A stretch of DNA of 64,000 nucleotides from Streptomyces sp. NBC_01016 (GTDB taxonomy: Bacteria; Actinomycetota; Actinomycetes; Streptomycetales; Streptomycetaceae), in NCBI RefSeq assembly GCF_026341035.1, contig NZ_JAPEOQ010000002.1, positions 434,001 to 498,000 on the forward strand, written 5' to 3'. Positions 43,362 to 52,565 of the stretch are shown here, one piece after another; the stretch's first letter is position 1; every line of letters begins with the position of its first letter. A program made the position numbers and the translations under genes. The notes below the pieces were generated by a model, which ran no database searches, was not told where the DNA came from, and worked only from the letters and a program-made list of their open reading frames with translations.

Positions 43362-46300
43362 GGGGCGCTCCCCGGGGTTGTGGGTTTCTGCGGGAGCGTG
43401 GGGGTGCGGTCCGGAGTCGGGTCCGGGGGAGTCGCCCCTTCCTCCCCTTCCCGTCCCGTCGTTGGGGCTGCGCCCCCGGGGGTTGCGGACTCGGGGCTCT
43501 GCCCCGGACCCCGCTGGCTCTCGTCCGAAAGGCGGGCTTGATTGGGCAGCGTGAACGTCACCAGTGCTGCGAACAGGGCGATCAGCGCCAGGAGTTGGGC
43601 TGCCGTGCTGTAGGCGCCCGCGCCCTCGCGGACCGGTTCTCCCGCGCCTGTTGCTGCCACCGCGCCTGCCGCCGTCATCGCCGCGAATGCGATCGGGATC
43701 AGCAGTGCGTGGCGTTTCCAGGCGAGGAGGGCGAGGGCCGGGACCAGGGCCGCCCAGGGGCCCGCGATCACGATGCCGATGGCCGTGAGCAGGGCCGTGC
43801 CGATGATCCAGCCGGGGGGTGGTGGTGCGGCCGGGGGCTCCTGTTCCGTGTCCCGCCTGCGCCACAGGCACAGCGCGCCGAGCACCAGGATTGCGGCGCC
43901 GGATGCGAACAGGCCCACCTCGTAGGTGCGGGCCGGGGCGTAGGAGAGTTTGACCGTGCCGCTTGAGCCGCCAGGGATCAGCCACGCCTGCTGCCAGCCG
44001 TCGAGGCGCAGCGAGCTCAGCTTCTTGCCGTCGAGGGTCGCCTCCCAGCCGTCGTTGGCGTTCTCGTACGTGGTCAGGTACGTCGCCTCGCCCGCGGCGA
44101 CCTGTACTTCGCGGCGGTCGCCGAGCCAGTCGCGGACCGTGAGGCCGCGGACGGTGGGCGCTGCCTCCGTGGTGGCCGTCGTGTTCGTGAGGGTGATGTC
44201 CGTGAGGGCGAGGGGGCCGGCGGGCGAGGTCTTCAGGGTGTGGGGGCCCGCCGGGAGGTCCAGGGTGTCGCCGCACGGTTTCACCGTGATCGGGCGGCGT
44301 TCCGTCAGGGCGCGCAGGGTGCCGCTCGCCGAGGTGCGGTGGCGGGTGCCGTCGATCGTGATCGTCGGGCCCTTGCCGCAGGGGAGGCTGAACCTGCGGT
44401 CGGGCGTGGGTTGTGCGACGCGGTAGGCGTCGAGGGTCGGGATGTAGGCCTCGGTCAGGCCCACCGGGAGTTGCAGGTCCTTGTCGGCGACCGGGTTGTG
44501 GACCTTGAGCGGGGCCGACTTGGTGATGGTGATGTCCAGGCGGTTCGTGGTGATGGGGTCGAAGCGGGCCACGCCGTTCTCGTCGACGCCGGCCACCGCC
44601 GCCCCGTCCGGGCTGCTGATCTCGATCTTCTCGGGGCGCGTGGTGAGGCCGCCGGCCCCGGCGAGGACGAGCGTGGAGACGGGCTGCTTGTCCGGCCAGC
44701 GCAGGTGGATCGTGGGGTCGTCGCCCGCGATCCAGGCCGTCGTCAGATCGCCGTCGGTGAGGTTGCGGGGCGTGGTGTTCAGGCCCAGCTCCGCCGTGGA
44801 GTCGGCGGTCGCCGTCATCTTGCGGCGCTGGTCGGGGGCCAGGTCGTAGAGCAGCTTGTCGAGCGCGGGTCCCGGCGTGGGGGCGGCCTTCGCCTCGACG
44901 TCGTACGTGGACTCGCCCGTCGTCGAGAAGACGCGGTTCAGGGAGCGCTCGGTGTCGGTGAGGGTGAGGCCGCCGTCGCTCGTGGCGCGGTGGAAGGAGT
45001 ACTGGTCGGCCTGCTCGGAGTCGGACGGAAGGCGCAGCGCGCGGGTCGCCCTGACGCCGGGGATGTCGATGGACGTGAATCCGGCGCCGGTGAGCCCGGG
45101 GCGGGCGCGCTGCGTGTCGAGGATCGTCACGCGCAGCCAATTCGCGGTGCCCGCCGGGGACTTGATCGCCTGGCGTTTGCCGTTCGGCTGGATGTTGGCC
45201 GTCGTGGAGCCCTTGTCCGTCTCGATCCGTACGCGGGTCGGGGCCGCCCGCACGTTGTCCTGCGGCAGCGGTGTCAGATGGATGGTGGCGGGGATCCGTG
45301 TCGGCGCGGAGAAGTCGATGCGCGCCCATTCGCCCTTGGCGGAGTCGGGGGCGCCCTCCACCCATGCCGTGTCGGGGTCCTTGTCGAAGGCGTTCACCGG
45401 GTCGAACTGGGGGAGGTGGAGCAGCCAGTTGCCGCTGGAGGACGCCGTGACCGAGCGGGCGCCCTGGATGTCCGCCGTCGTCTGATGGGTCATGCCGTCG
45501 GTCGGCAGGATCTGCTTCGGCGGCTCGTCCGGGTTCTCGGAGGCGTTCGGGCTGTTGCGTTCCTTCGGTGTGTACGGATACGAGGTGTTGGTGTTGACCA
45601 GGCCGAAGCGGGTGTCCGCGCGGCGCAGTCCGTCGGCGGCCACGCGCAGGGCGGGGTTGCCGATGCCCGGGTGGTTGTCGCCGGTCAGGACGGCGGGGCG
45701 GTTCAGGAAGGACGGGTCGGCGGAGAGCCGGAGCAGGGCCTCGGGGCCGCCGCTGACCTCCGCCGTGTTCCCGACCGGGAGCAGGCCCGCCTGGCCAGGC
45801 CGGTCGGAGTTGTCCCGCGGCGCGTAGATCTCGACGGCGCGGCTGCGCGGGTAGAGGCCCTCGATCTGGATCGGTGTCTTCTCTGCGATGCGGCCGCCCG
45901 TGGTGAGTGGGCCGAAGCCGGTGACGCGCTCATAGCCGGACTCGGCCAGGGTGCGCTTGACCGTGGCCGTGGGGACGTAGCCGAACTGGTCGGGGTCGAG
46001 GTCGCCGCGGACCACCACGTAGTGCAGGCCGGCTCGGCTCAAGTAGTCCTGAAGTCCCGGTACTTGGGTGCCGCTCATCAGGGCCTGTTCGACGGCGTCC
46101 ATGGCGCGCCGGTTGCCGCGCGTGCCGAACGGGACGTAGTCGCGCTGCGCCCAGCGGGACTCGGCGAGCACGTCGAGCGGTTGGTCGATGGGGGAGCCCC
46201 AGGTGTAGATGCCGTGGGCGGTCGCGGGGACGACCAGGGCGCGGGAGTCGGGCGAGTACTTCTCCAGCCAGTTCGCCGTCGTCTGCCAGTACGTGGGGAG

Positions 46301-47611
46301 CTTCTGGAACGCACCCGGTTGCAGGATCGAGCCGTTGAGGTACGGCCAGGCGAGGCCCGGCACGATGAGGATCGCGGCGATCAGCGTGGCGTAGCGGCGG
46401 GCGCGCACCGGGCGGGCGCCGCGCGGATTGGCGGCCACGCCCACGAGGTGGGCGATGCCGAGCGCGAGGGCGAGGGCGATTCCCGTCTGGAACTTGTAGA
46501 TGTTGCGGAACGGGGCGAGGCCCCCGTCCAGCCACGACTGCACCGTGTCGTGGAAGGGCGCGCCGAGCGAACCCCCGTATCCCGCAAGGGTGATGAGGGC
46601 CGCCGCCATGACCGTGAGCAGCAGCCAGCGGCGCTCCGGGATGTCGCGGCGCGCCAGGCCCGCGAGCCCGATCGCGGCGGCGAGCGCCGAGCAGACGATG
46701 ACGACCACCGACGTCGCCACGGCCCAGCCCGCGGGCAGCCAGGCGTCGCCCAGATGCAGATACGCCACCCAGTTCCCGGCTCCGCGCAGCGTCTCCGTCG
46801 CGGACATGGCCTCGGTCGTGGTCTGTGAACTCTCCACGTAAGGAAGGAAGTTATTGCCGTGGATGCCGAGCAGGACGAGCGGGATCGTCCACCAGGCCGT
46901 CGCCAGGACCACCGAGGGGAGCCACCAGATGATCTGGCGGCGCTTGCGGGCGGACGGTGGCCGGGAGAGCAGATACAGGCCCACGGGGAGCAGGGACGCC
47001 AGTGTCGAGGACGCGTTCACGCCGCCCATGAACGGGATCAGGAGCGCCGACCGGGTCGCCGAAATGCGGGCTGTCGTACGGGGGTTGGTGAGCGGGAGCA
47101 GCACCCACGGCAGGAACGCGCCCGGCAGCGCCGCCGCCGACGTCGAGCCGATGACGATCGTGAACGTCGGCCACAGCGCGTACGCCACCGCACCGAGCAG
47201 CCGGCTGCCCGGCGCGCCGATGCCGAGACGCTCGGCCAGGCGCAGGGCGCCCCAGAAGGCGACGGTCACGATGATCGACATCCACAGCCGCTCGGCCAGC
47301 CACACCGGGATCTGTAGGAGGTCGGTCAGGCCGTAGTACGGCAGCATCGGGAACGCGTAGCCGATGTACTGGTCGGAGATCCCGCCGAAGCCGGCTCTGT
47401 CGTGCCACAGCTCCCCGAGGTCACCGAGGAACTTCCAGGGGTCCTGCGAGACGCCGAGCTTTGTCTCGAACGTGGCACGCCCCGGCTGCACCGCGCAGAA
47501 CGCGACGAACAACACGGCCCAGAACGCGAACAGCCAGCGGCGCGCACGCGGACCCGGTTCGGGGTCCGGGTGCGTCGCCGCGGCGGGTGGGGCCTGGACC
47601 ACGGTCGTCAT
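43358..47611 (-). CDS. AftD-like GT-C membrane glycosyltransferase (DUF3367)
   Basis: 1417 residues from the ATG at 47611. About 11-12 hydrophobic helices in residues 25-450, with an early acidic loop (SQDPWKF, HDRAGFGG) where GT-C enzymes bind the lipid-linked donor. A large extracytoplasmic part (about 450-1260) contains discoidin-like beta domains (FDKDPDTAWVEG, LTDGDLTTAWIAG). Further helices close the protein. Layout and length match mycobacterial AftD, an alpha-arabinofuranosyltransferase of arabinogalactan. Streptomyces lacks classical arabinogalactan, so the donor and acceptor are unknown. The last 60 residues are encoded by a repeat element. ATGA overlaps at both ends. Confidence 0.88.
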   Translation of the reverse strand: MTTVVQAPPAAATHPDPEPGPRARRWLFAFWAVLFVAFCAVQPGRATFETKLGVSQDPWKFLGDLGELWHDRAGFGGISDQYIGYAFPMLPYYGLTDLLQIPVWLAERLWMSIIVTVAFWGALRLAERLGIGAPGSRLLGAVAYALWPTFTIVIGSTSAAALPGAFLPWVLLPLTNPRTTARISATRSALLIPFMGGVNASSTLASLLPVGLYLLSRPPSARKRRQIIWWLPSVVLATAWWTIPLVLLGIHGNNFLPYVESSQTTTEAMSATETLRGAGNWVAYLHLGDAWLPAGWAVATSVVVIVCSALAAAIGLAGLARRDIPERRWLLLTVMAAALITLAGYGGSLGAPFHDTVQSWLDGGLAPFRNIYKFQTGIALALALGIAHLVGVAANPRGARPVRARRYATLIAAILIVPGLAWPYLNGSILQPGAFQKLPTYWQTTANWLEKYSPDSRALVVPATAHGIYTWGSPIDQPLDVLAESRWAQRDYVPFGTRGNRRAMDAVEQALMSGTQVPGLQDYLSRAGLHYVVVRGDLDPDQFGYVPTATVKRTLAESGYERVTGFGPLTTGGRIAEKTPIQIEGLYPRSRAVEIYAPRDNSDRPGQAGLLPVGNTAEVSGGPEALLRLSADPSFLNRPAVLTGDNHPGIGNPALRVAADGLRRADTRFGLVNTNTSYPYTPKERNSPNASENPDEPPKQILPTDGMTHQTTADIQGARSVTASSSGNWLLHLPQFDPVNAFDKDPDTAWVEGAPDSAKGEWARIDFSAPTRIPATIHLTPLPQDNVRAAPTRVRIETDKGSTTANIQPNGKRQAIKSPAGTANWLRVTILDTQRARPGLTGAGFTSIDIPGVRATRALRLPSDSEQADQYSFHRATSDGGLTLTDTERSLNRVFSTTGESTYDVEAKAAPTPGPALDKLLYDLAPDQRRKMTATADSTAELGLNTTPRNLTDGDLTTAWIAGDDPTIHLRWPDKQPVSTLVLAGAGGLTTRPEKIEISSPDGAAVAGVDENGVARFDPITTNRLDITITKSAPLKVHNPVADKDLQLPVGLTEAYIPTLDAYRVAQPTPDRRFSLPCGKGPTITIDGTRHRTSASGTLRALTERRPITVKPCGDTLDLPAGPHTLKTSPAGPLALTDITLTNTTATTEAAPTVRGLTVRDWLGDRREVQVAAGEATYLTTYENANDGWEATLDGKKLSSLRLDGWQQAWLIPGGSSGTVKLSYAPARTYEVGLFASGAAILVLGALCLWRRRDTEQEPPAAPPPPGWIIGTALLTAIGIVIAGPWAALVPALALLAWKRHALLIPIAFAAMTAAGAVAATGAGEPVREGAGAYSTAAQLLALIALFAALVTFTLPNQARLSDESQRGPGQSPESATPGGAAPTTGREGEEGATPPDPTPDRTPTLPQKPTTPGSAP
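43492..43544. repeat. Intergenic-type repeat inside coding sequence
   Basis: Carries CGGGGCTCTGCCCCGGACC, CCGCT and GGCGGGCTTGATTG, the same blocks as the spacer repeat at 20345. Here it is translated as the hydrophilic C-terminal tail of the AftD-like protein. Confidence 0.65.
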
Positions 47612-48363
47612 GGACACCGCCTGAGGATGAGGAGAAGGTTCCAGGTGGCGAACTCGCGCACGCCGGGGACCCGCGTGACCGCTTCCGCGAGGAACGGCCA
47701 GTAGCGGGAGCGCGCCGCGACGACCGACACGTCGTCGCGGGCGCGCACATGGCGCAGGGTGGGGCCGATGTGGTGGGCGAAGAGGTTCTCGCCGAGGGTG
47801 TGCTTGGGTGCCCGGCCGGTACGCCGCAGATAGCGGGCCTGCGCGCGGTCGGCGCCCAGATAGTGCCAGGGCGCCCACTCGTGACCGCCCCACGGGGACA
47901 GCCAGTTGGTGAACGCGACGTAGATCAGGCCGCCGGGCCGGGTGACCCGGATCAGCTCGCTGATGAACGTGTCGCGGTCGGCGACGTGCTCCAGGACGTT
48001 CGAGGAGAACGTGACGTCCGCCGACGCGTCGGGCAGCGGCAGCAGATAGCCGTCCGCGACCACTGTGCCCGCCGGCGGGTCGGCGCCCAACTCCCCGGTG
48101 TCCGGCTCGAAGAGGAGGGCCTGCGCGCCGCGCGCCCGGAACTCGCGCGTGAAGTGCCCGCTGCCGCCGCCCACGTCCACGACGACCTTCCCGGCCACCT
48201 TCCCGTACGCCTCCACCTGGTCGGCGGCGTCCCGGGCGAGCAGCGCGTAGCACGTCTCGGGGTCGCGCTGCTCGCGCAGGAACGCCCGGAAGAGCGCGAG
48301 CGAGCGGGCCGGCGACGGATCTCTGAAGCCGGCACGCCCCTTGACCCCCGTGGCCGCCGTCAC
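47608..48363 (-). CDS. Class I SAM-dependent methyltransferase
   Basis: 251 residues from a GTG at 48363 that overlaps the GT4 stop as GTGA. SAM motif VVVDVGGGSGHFTREF near residue 60, ALLFEPD, DGYLLPLPDASADV and FSSNVLEHVADRD; then LIYVAFTNWLSPWGGHEWAPWHYLG. The latter segment is seen in methyltransferases linked to AftD-like genes, and Trp-rich. It is directly upstream of the AftD-like gene (4-base overlap). Probable role: methylation of a saccharide or lipid carrier-linked intermediate. Confidence 0.9.
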   Translation of the reverse strand: MTAATGVKGRAGFRDPSPARSLALFRAFLREQRDPETCYALLARDAADQVEAYGKVAGKVVVDVGGGSGHFTREFRARGAQALLFEPDTGELGADPPAGTVVADGYLLPLPDASADVTFSSNVLEHVADRDTFISELIRVTRPGGLIYVAFTNWLSPWGGHEWAPWHYLGADRAQARYLRRTGRAPKHTLGENLFAHHIGPTLRHVRARDDVSVVAARSRYWPFLAEAVTRVPGVREFATWNLLLILRRCP

Positions 48364-49514
48364 GGCGTCCAGCCCCGCACCGCTTCCGCCGCCACCGCGC
48401 CGAACTGCCGCACGGTGTGGGCCCATCGGTAGCCGGAGGCCCGCTCCTGGGCCGCCTTGCCCATCAGTTCGCGGCGGTGCCCGGACAGGGCGAGCGTGCA
48501 CCAGGCCGCCGCGAAGGCCGACTCGCCGCGCGCGAGCAGCCCGGTGGCGCCGTCCTCGACGGAGTCGCGCACGCCCGGCACGTCGAAGCCGACCGCGGGG
48601 GTGCCGCGCGCCGCCGCCTCGGTGATGACCAGGCCCCAGCCCTCGACGGCCGAGGGGTGGAGCAGCAGCCAGGCCTCGCAGAGCAGACGGTGCTTCTCGG
48701 CCTCGGAGACATGGCCCGTGAACTCGACGCCCTCGCCCGCCAGTTGGCGCAGGCGCGGCGCCTCGGGGCCGTCCCCGACGATCACGAGCCGGCCGCCCGT
48801 CACCGGACGCACCCGTTCCCACAGGCGCAGCAGCAGATCGATCCGCTTGTACTCGACGAGCCGGCCCATCGCCAGGAACAGCGGTTCGGGGGAGCGGTCC
48901 GCACTCGGGCCCGGCTCCTCGACGCCGTTCGGCACGAGGCGGATCCGGTCCCGGTCCACGCCGATGGCGTGCAGCGCGTGTGCCGTCGACGGCGAGACGG
49001 CCACGAGCAGATTGCGGCGCTGGGCCCCGGACAGCGCCCAGTGCTCAAGTCTTCGGCCGAGGTGGGCCGCGGGTGCGAGTGGTCCGCGCAGCCGCATCCG
49101 CCACAGGTCCGTGTGGACGTGGTTGACGAGGCAGAGCGTGGGGCCGCGGTGCCACAGCGGTGCCAGGTACGGCATCCCGTTGCAGACCTCGACGAGCAGA
49201 TCGCAGTCGCCGACCTGGCGGGCGAAGGCCGAGCGCGCCCGCAGATAGTGGGCGTGCTCCCCGCCGGCGGAGACGACCCGATAGTCGCGGAAGGCCGCGG
49301 GGCCGCCGCACAGCAGCGTCACCTGGTGGCCCTGGCGGGTCAGTCCGTCGGCGAGCCGGTCGACCAGGAGCTCGGAGCCGCCCGCGGCCGGATTGCCGAG
49401 GTCGCGGTGGGCGAGGAACACGATGCGGCGCGGGTGCGGGGGGTCGGCTTGCGGATGCCGCGCGCCGGGTGGGGCCGACGTGGCGCGCAGCGGGAGGGGC
49501 ACGTGCTGGGGCAT
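48360..49514 (-). CDS. GT4 family glycosyltransferase
   Basis: 384 residues from the ATG at 49514 with GGAG close upstream. GT-B fold: N-terminal lobe FLAHRDLGNPAAGGSELLV, second lobe LFLAMGRLVEYKRIDLLL, and the EX7E nucleotide-sugar site EGWGLVITE. A cytoplasmic retaining transferase that adds a sugar to a lipid or saccharide acceptor. First gene of the overlapping nine-gene run down to 38781. The 181-base gap before it, next to the DUF3068 gene, is the likely promoter zone and contains a TGACG-TAC-CGTCA palindrome (49686-49698). Confidence 0.92.
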   Translation of the reverse strand: MPQHVPLPLRATSAPPGARHPQADPPHPRRIVFLAHRDLGNPAAGGSELLVDRLADGLTRQGHQVTLLCGGPAAFRDYRVVSAGGEHAHYLRARSAFARQVGDCDLLVEVCNGMPYLAPLWHRGPTLCLVNHVHTDLWRMRLRGPLAPAAHLGRRLEHWALSGAQRRNLLVAVSPSTAHALHAIGVDRDRIRLVPNGVEEPGPSADRSPEPLFLAMGRLVEYKRIDLLLRLWERVRPVTGGRLVIVGDGPEAPRLRQLAGEGVEFTGHVSEAEKHRLLCEAWLLLHPSAVEGWGLVITEAAARGTPAVGFDVPGVRDSVEDGATGLLARGESAFAAAWCTLALSGHRRELMGKAAQERASGYRWAHTVRQFGAVAAEAVRGWTP

Positions 49515-49695
49515 TGGTGCTCCAACTCGTCGGGCGTACGCGGGTGTTCGGGCGTACTTGGGTGTACTGGGAGGTACGGTGCCGAGGCTGTGCGGAGCCT
49601 GTGCACGGGGTGGGGAGGGACAGTTTTCGCCCCGCTGTTCGATGCGGCTACTCACCCGCGTGACAAGTTTCGGTCCGTATTTGACTGACGTACCG

Positions 49696-50706
49696 TCACA
49701 TCGTGGACGTTTCCAGGGTCGTCGGGGACGTATCGGGATCCGGACGCTCCGACCCTTCCCGCTCCTGCCTGCCACCCCTGCCCCGTACGACGAGTACCAG
49801 GCCGGCCGCCACGAGCAGCACACCCAGACCGCCCGCCACCAGCGGCAACGTCGTGCCGATCAGTGTGAGCCGGTCGTTGTCGTCCTGGGCCAGCGCCACC
49901 TGGTCGCGCTGCGTGGCCGGGGTGAACGCGATCTTCCGGCTGTCCAGGAGCACGGCCGCGTCCTTGTCCGTGCCGGGTGCGCGCAGCGTCTTGCGCGGAC
50001 CGATGGCGGCGTACAGGACGCGGCCCGTGCGCTGGTCGACGACGAGCTCGACGCCGTGGTTGGCGTACCACTCCTCGGCGAGGACCTGGCTCTTGCTCGG
50101 CTGCCCCACGATCCGGCCCGGCACGAGCCGGGAGCCGGTCCTGGCGGGGGCGACGGTGCCGGTGAACCGGTAGCCCTCGTAGCCCTGCACCTTGGTCACG
50201 CCGCTGAAGCGGAGCGGGACCGTCGCGCCGAGCGTGTTGTCCCACCAGGTGTACGTGCGCTTCTCCACGTTGAAGGGGAACTTCAGGTAGGCCTCGCCGC
50301 TGAAGGTGGGCTGCTCGCCGCAGCAGTGCACGGCGGCGTTGGTCTTCCGGTCGGTGACCCAGCGCTCCAGGGTCCATTGCAGTGCGTCGTGCGGGTCGCT
50401 CGCCGGGAGGGTCTTCGCGGTGTCGACGGACGTCGTCACGTCCCAGACCGCCCGGCCGCTGCGCTCGCTCGCGGCCACGTCGCCGCGGGCCTGCCGGGTG
50501 ATGGTGAGCTTGCGATCGCGTACGGTCTTGATCTTCTCGGTGTCGAAGTAGCTGCCGGTTCCGGTGAACACGGTCGTCGCGTCGATGTCGATGCTGGTGC
50601 GCTCGGCGCGCGGCTCCACGTACCAGGCGAGCAGCCCCGCCAGGACGAGCAGGAACGTGCCGAGACCTGTTGCGACCAGCGAGAACGGTGAGGCTGTACG
50701 GCGCAT
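49696..50706 (-). CDS. DUF3068 membrane-anchored extracytoplasmic protein
   Basis: 336 residues from the ATG at 50706, chosen for AGGAG just upstream. N-terminal helix (FSLVATGLGTFLLVLAGLLAWYV), a large beta-rich outer domain (about 40-295) with VHCCGEQPTFSGEAYLKFPFNVEK, and a C-terminal helix (LIGTTLPLVAGGLGVLLVAAGLVLVV) followed by a charged tail. This double-anchored DUF3068 (PorA-like family in some databases) occurs beside envelope glycan genes in actinobacteria. No enzyme activity can be read from it. Confidence 0.85.
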   Translation of the reverse strand: MRRTASPFSLVATGLGTFLLVLAGLLAWYVEPRAERTSIDIDATTVFTGTGSYFDTEKIKTVRDRKLTITRQARGDVAASERSGRAVWDVTTSVDTAKTLPASDPHDALQWTLERWVTDRKTNAAVHCCGEQPTFSGEAYLKFPFNVEKRTYTWWDNTLGATVPLRFSGVTKVQGYEGYRFTGTVAPARTGSRLVPGRIVGQPSKSQVLAEEWYANHGVELVVDQRTGRVLYAAIGPRKTLRAPGTDKDAAVLLDSRKIAFTPATQRDQVALAQDDNDRLTLIGTTLPLVAGGLGVLLVAAGLVLVVRGRGGRQEREGSERPDPDTSPTTLETSTM

Positions 50707-50758
50707 CCGGCACTCCTGGTGGAAGGGCATCCGCGCTCTGTTCGCGGGCGGCCGGTGA

Positions 50759-50874
50759 GGGCCCTTCTGACGGGTCAGGCTGGATGCGGACGGCGTCCAC
50801 GTGCGGTGCAGGCGAGCGGGGTCAGATGCGCGTGCCAGGGCCCGCGACTCCAGCAGGATCCGTCAGAAGGGTCC
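50759..50874. repeat. Distant inverted repeat in the divergent spacer
   Basis: 50759-50776 and 50857-50874 are reverse complements at 16 of 18 bases, separated by 80 bases. They lie in the 338-base spacer between DUF3068 (minus) and the DUF2613 gene (plus). TTGACGAAGTGTCAA at 50899-50915 region could be a -35 or operator for the plus strand. Nothing else is seen in the spacer. Confidence 0.5.
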
Positions 50875-51044
50875 TTTGGGCCGGGAACCGTAGACGTACT
50901 CTTGACGAAGTGTCAACGTCCTGTGGAGACTGGGCACTTGAGGCGGACGGCTTGCCGGACGTCGCAATCGCACGGGTGGGGAACGACCTCGATACCCCGA
51001 TCGGTGAACTCCGGATCGGGCACGGACGAGAGGCTGACCCTGCG

Positions 51045-51197
51045 ATGAACCGACTGCTCGCCGCCGCGCTGTCCGCGGTCACGGGAGCCGCGCTCGCCTT
51101 CGCGGCCGCCTTCGGCGTGCTCGCGCTGATCAACGCGACGCCGGACCAGCCCAATACGCCCCTGGTGACCTACGAGACGCCCGGCCAAGGGGGCTGA
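51045..51197 (+). CDS. DUF2613-like small secreted or membrane protein
   Basis: 50 residues: MNRLLAAALSAVTGAALA, a hydrophobic helix, then a polar tail ending ETPGQGG. GAGAGG lies eleven bases upstream. Size and shape match the DUF2613 mini-proteins of actinobacteria, which have no known role. The PucR gene starts four bases after its stop, so they are cotranscribed. Confidence 0.65.
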   Translation: MNRLLAAALSAVTGAALAFAAAFGVLALINATPDQPNTPLVTYETPGQGG

Positions 51198-51201
51198 GCC
51201 G

Positions 51202-52431
51202 GTGCCGGCCACCGCTCGCTCCGCATGGTGCGACGTGCCGCGCCTCCAGGCCAAGCAGTTCGTGGCGCTCGCCCTCGACGAGGCACCCCGGCTCGCCCGG
51301 GACATCCTCGACGAGATCCACCGTGAGTTCCCCCAACTGCCCGTCGTGCTCGACGAGTCGGGTGAGGCGGTGGCCCTCGTCGGCATCCGCCGCGCCGTCG
51401 AGGACTTCGTGCGCGGCTTCGCCGACGGGGCCGCGGACGGCCTTCCGGAGGGCCAGGCCCCGGCCCTCTTCCAGGAGTTCGGGCGCGGCCAGTCCCTGCA
51501 CGGCCGCAGCCTCGACTCGCTCCAGGCGATGTACCGGCTCGGCGTGAAGATGGCCTGGCGCCGCCTCGCCGACATCGGGCAGCGGCTGCACATCCCGCCC
51601 CCGGCGATGTACGAACTCGCGGAGGCCGGCTACGAGTACCTCGACGGCCTCGTCGACCAGTCGGTCCGCGGCTACGCGGAGGCGGCCGCCCGGCAGGCCG
51701 GGGAGCGCCTGCGCCAGCAGCGCAAGCTGATGGACCTGCTCCTCGAAGGGCGGACCGCGGTGCCCCGCGACCCCGTCCAGGCACTCACCGAACGGGCGGC
51801 GCGCATCGGGTGGACGGTGCCCGCGCACGTCGCCGTCGGCGTGCTGCTGCGGCCGGCCCGCGACGCGGTCGCCCCCGCCGTCGGGGCCGACGTCCTCCTC
51901 GACATGGAGCCGGAGCGGCCCCGGCTCGTCCTTTCCGAACCCGACGCCGCGGGCCGCGCCGATCTGCTGCGCCGCGCCCTGTCCGGCTGGACCGGGGCGA
52001 TCGGGCCGCCCGTCGCGCCCGCCGACGCGGCGAAGTCGCTGCGCTGGGCCGAGGCCGCGGTCGGCCTCATGGAGCGCGGACTGCTGCCCGACGCCGAAGT
52101 GGTGCAGTGCACCCAGCACACCCAGGCCCTCGTCCTGCTCCAGCCCGAGGAGCTCGTCGACGATCTCGCGCGGCGCGCCCTCGAACCCCTCACCCGGTGC
52201 GGCCCCGCGCACGCGCGGCGGCTCGCCGAGACCCTGCTCGCCTGGCTGGAGACCCGCGGCGGCGCCCCCGAGGTCGCGGCCCGGCTCGGCGTCCACCCGC
52301 AGACCGTCCGCTACCGGCTGCGCCAGATCCGCGAGCTGTGGGGCGACGAGGTCGACGACCCGGACCGCCGCTTCGAGCTGGAACTGGTGCTGCGGGCCCG
52401 GCGTCTTCGGGGGGAACTCGGGCCCGTCTGA
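51202..52431 (+). CDS. PucR family helix-turn-helix transcriptional regulator
   Basis: 409 residues, GTG start. Residues 20-180 form a helical N-terminal sensor-like domain (FQEFGRGQSLHGRSLDSLQAMYRLG), a GGDEF-like CdaR central part follows, and the C-terminal HTH_30 domain is AARLGVHPQTVRYRLRQIRELWG (about 360-385). PucR/CdaR regulators usually control catabolic genes close by. The targets here are unknown; neighbours are DUF2613 upstream and the arabinoside locus downstream, with its own IclR regulator. Confidence 0.88.
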   Translation: MPATARSAWCDVPRLQAKQFVALALDEAPRLARDILDEIHREFPQLPVVLDESGEAVALVGIRRAVEDFVRGFADGAADGLPEGQAPALFQEFGRGQSLHGRSLDSLQAMYRLGVKMAWRRLADIGQRLHIPPPAMYELAEAGYEYLDGLVDQSVRGYAEAAARQAGERLRQQRKLMDLLLEGRTAVPRDPVQALTERAARIGWTVPAHVAVGVLLRPARDAVAPAVGADVLLDMEPERPRLVLSEPDAAGRADLLRRALSGWTGAIGPPVAPADAAKSLRWAEAAVGLMERGLLPDAEVVQCTQHTQALVLLQPEELVDDLARRALEPLTRCGPAHARRLAETLLAWLETRGGAPEVAARLGVHPQTVRYRLRQIRELWGDEVDDPDRRFELELVLRARRLRGELGPV

Positions 52432-52508
52432 GCGGACTCGATGACTCTGTGCAGACCGTGTAGCGGGCATGGGATCACCCATTGCCCGGTCAATGCCCCT
52501 GTGTTTAG

Positions 52509-52553
52509 CCTATGTTCGCGATACCGACCGTCTGTTGAAATACCGAACATAGG
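52509..52553. promoter_or_regulatory. Operator of the IclR gene
   Basis: A 10-base perfect inverted repeat, CCTATGTTCG (52509-52518) and CGAACATAGG (52544-52553), encloses two ATACCGA words 19 bases apart. It ends at the RBS AGGGAGG. TTGCCC (52482) and TAGCCT (52506) are possible promoter elements with 18-base spacing. The same arrangement recurs before the sugar-binding protein gene, so the IclR protein is the probable ligand. Confidence 0.65.
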
Positions 52554-52565
52554 GAGGGGTCGGTT

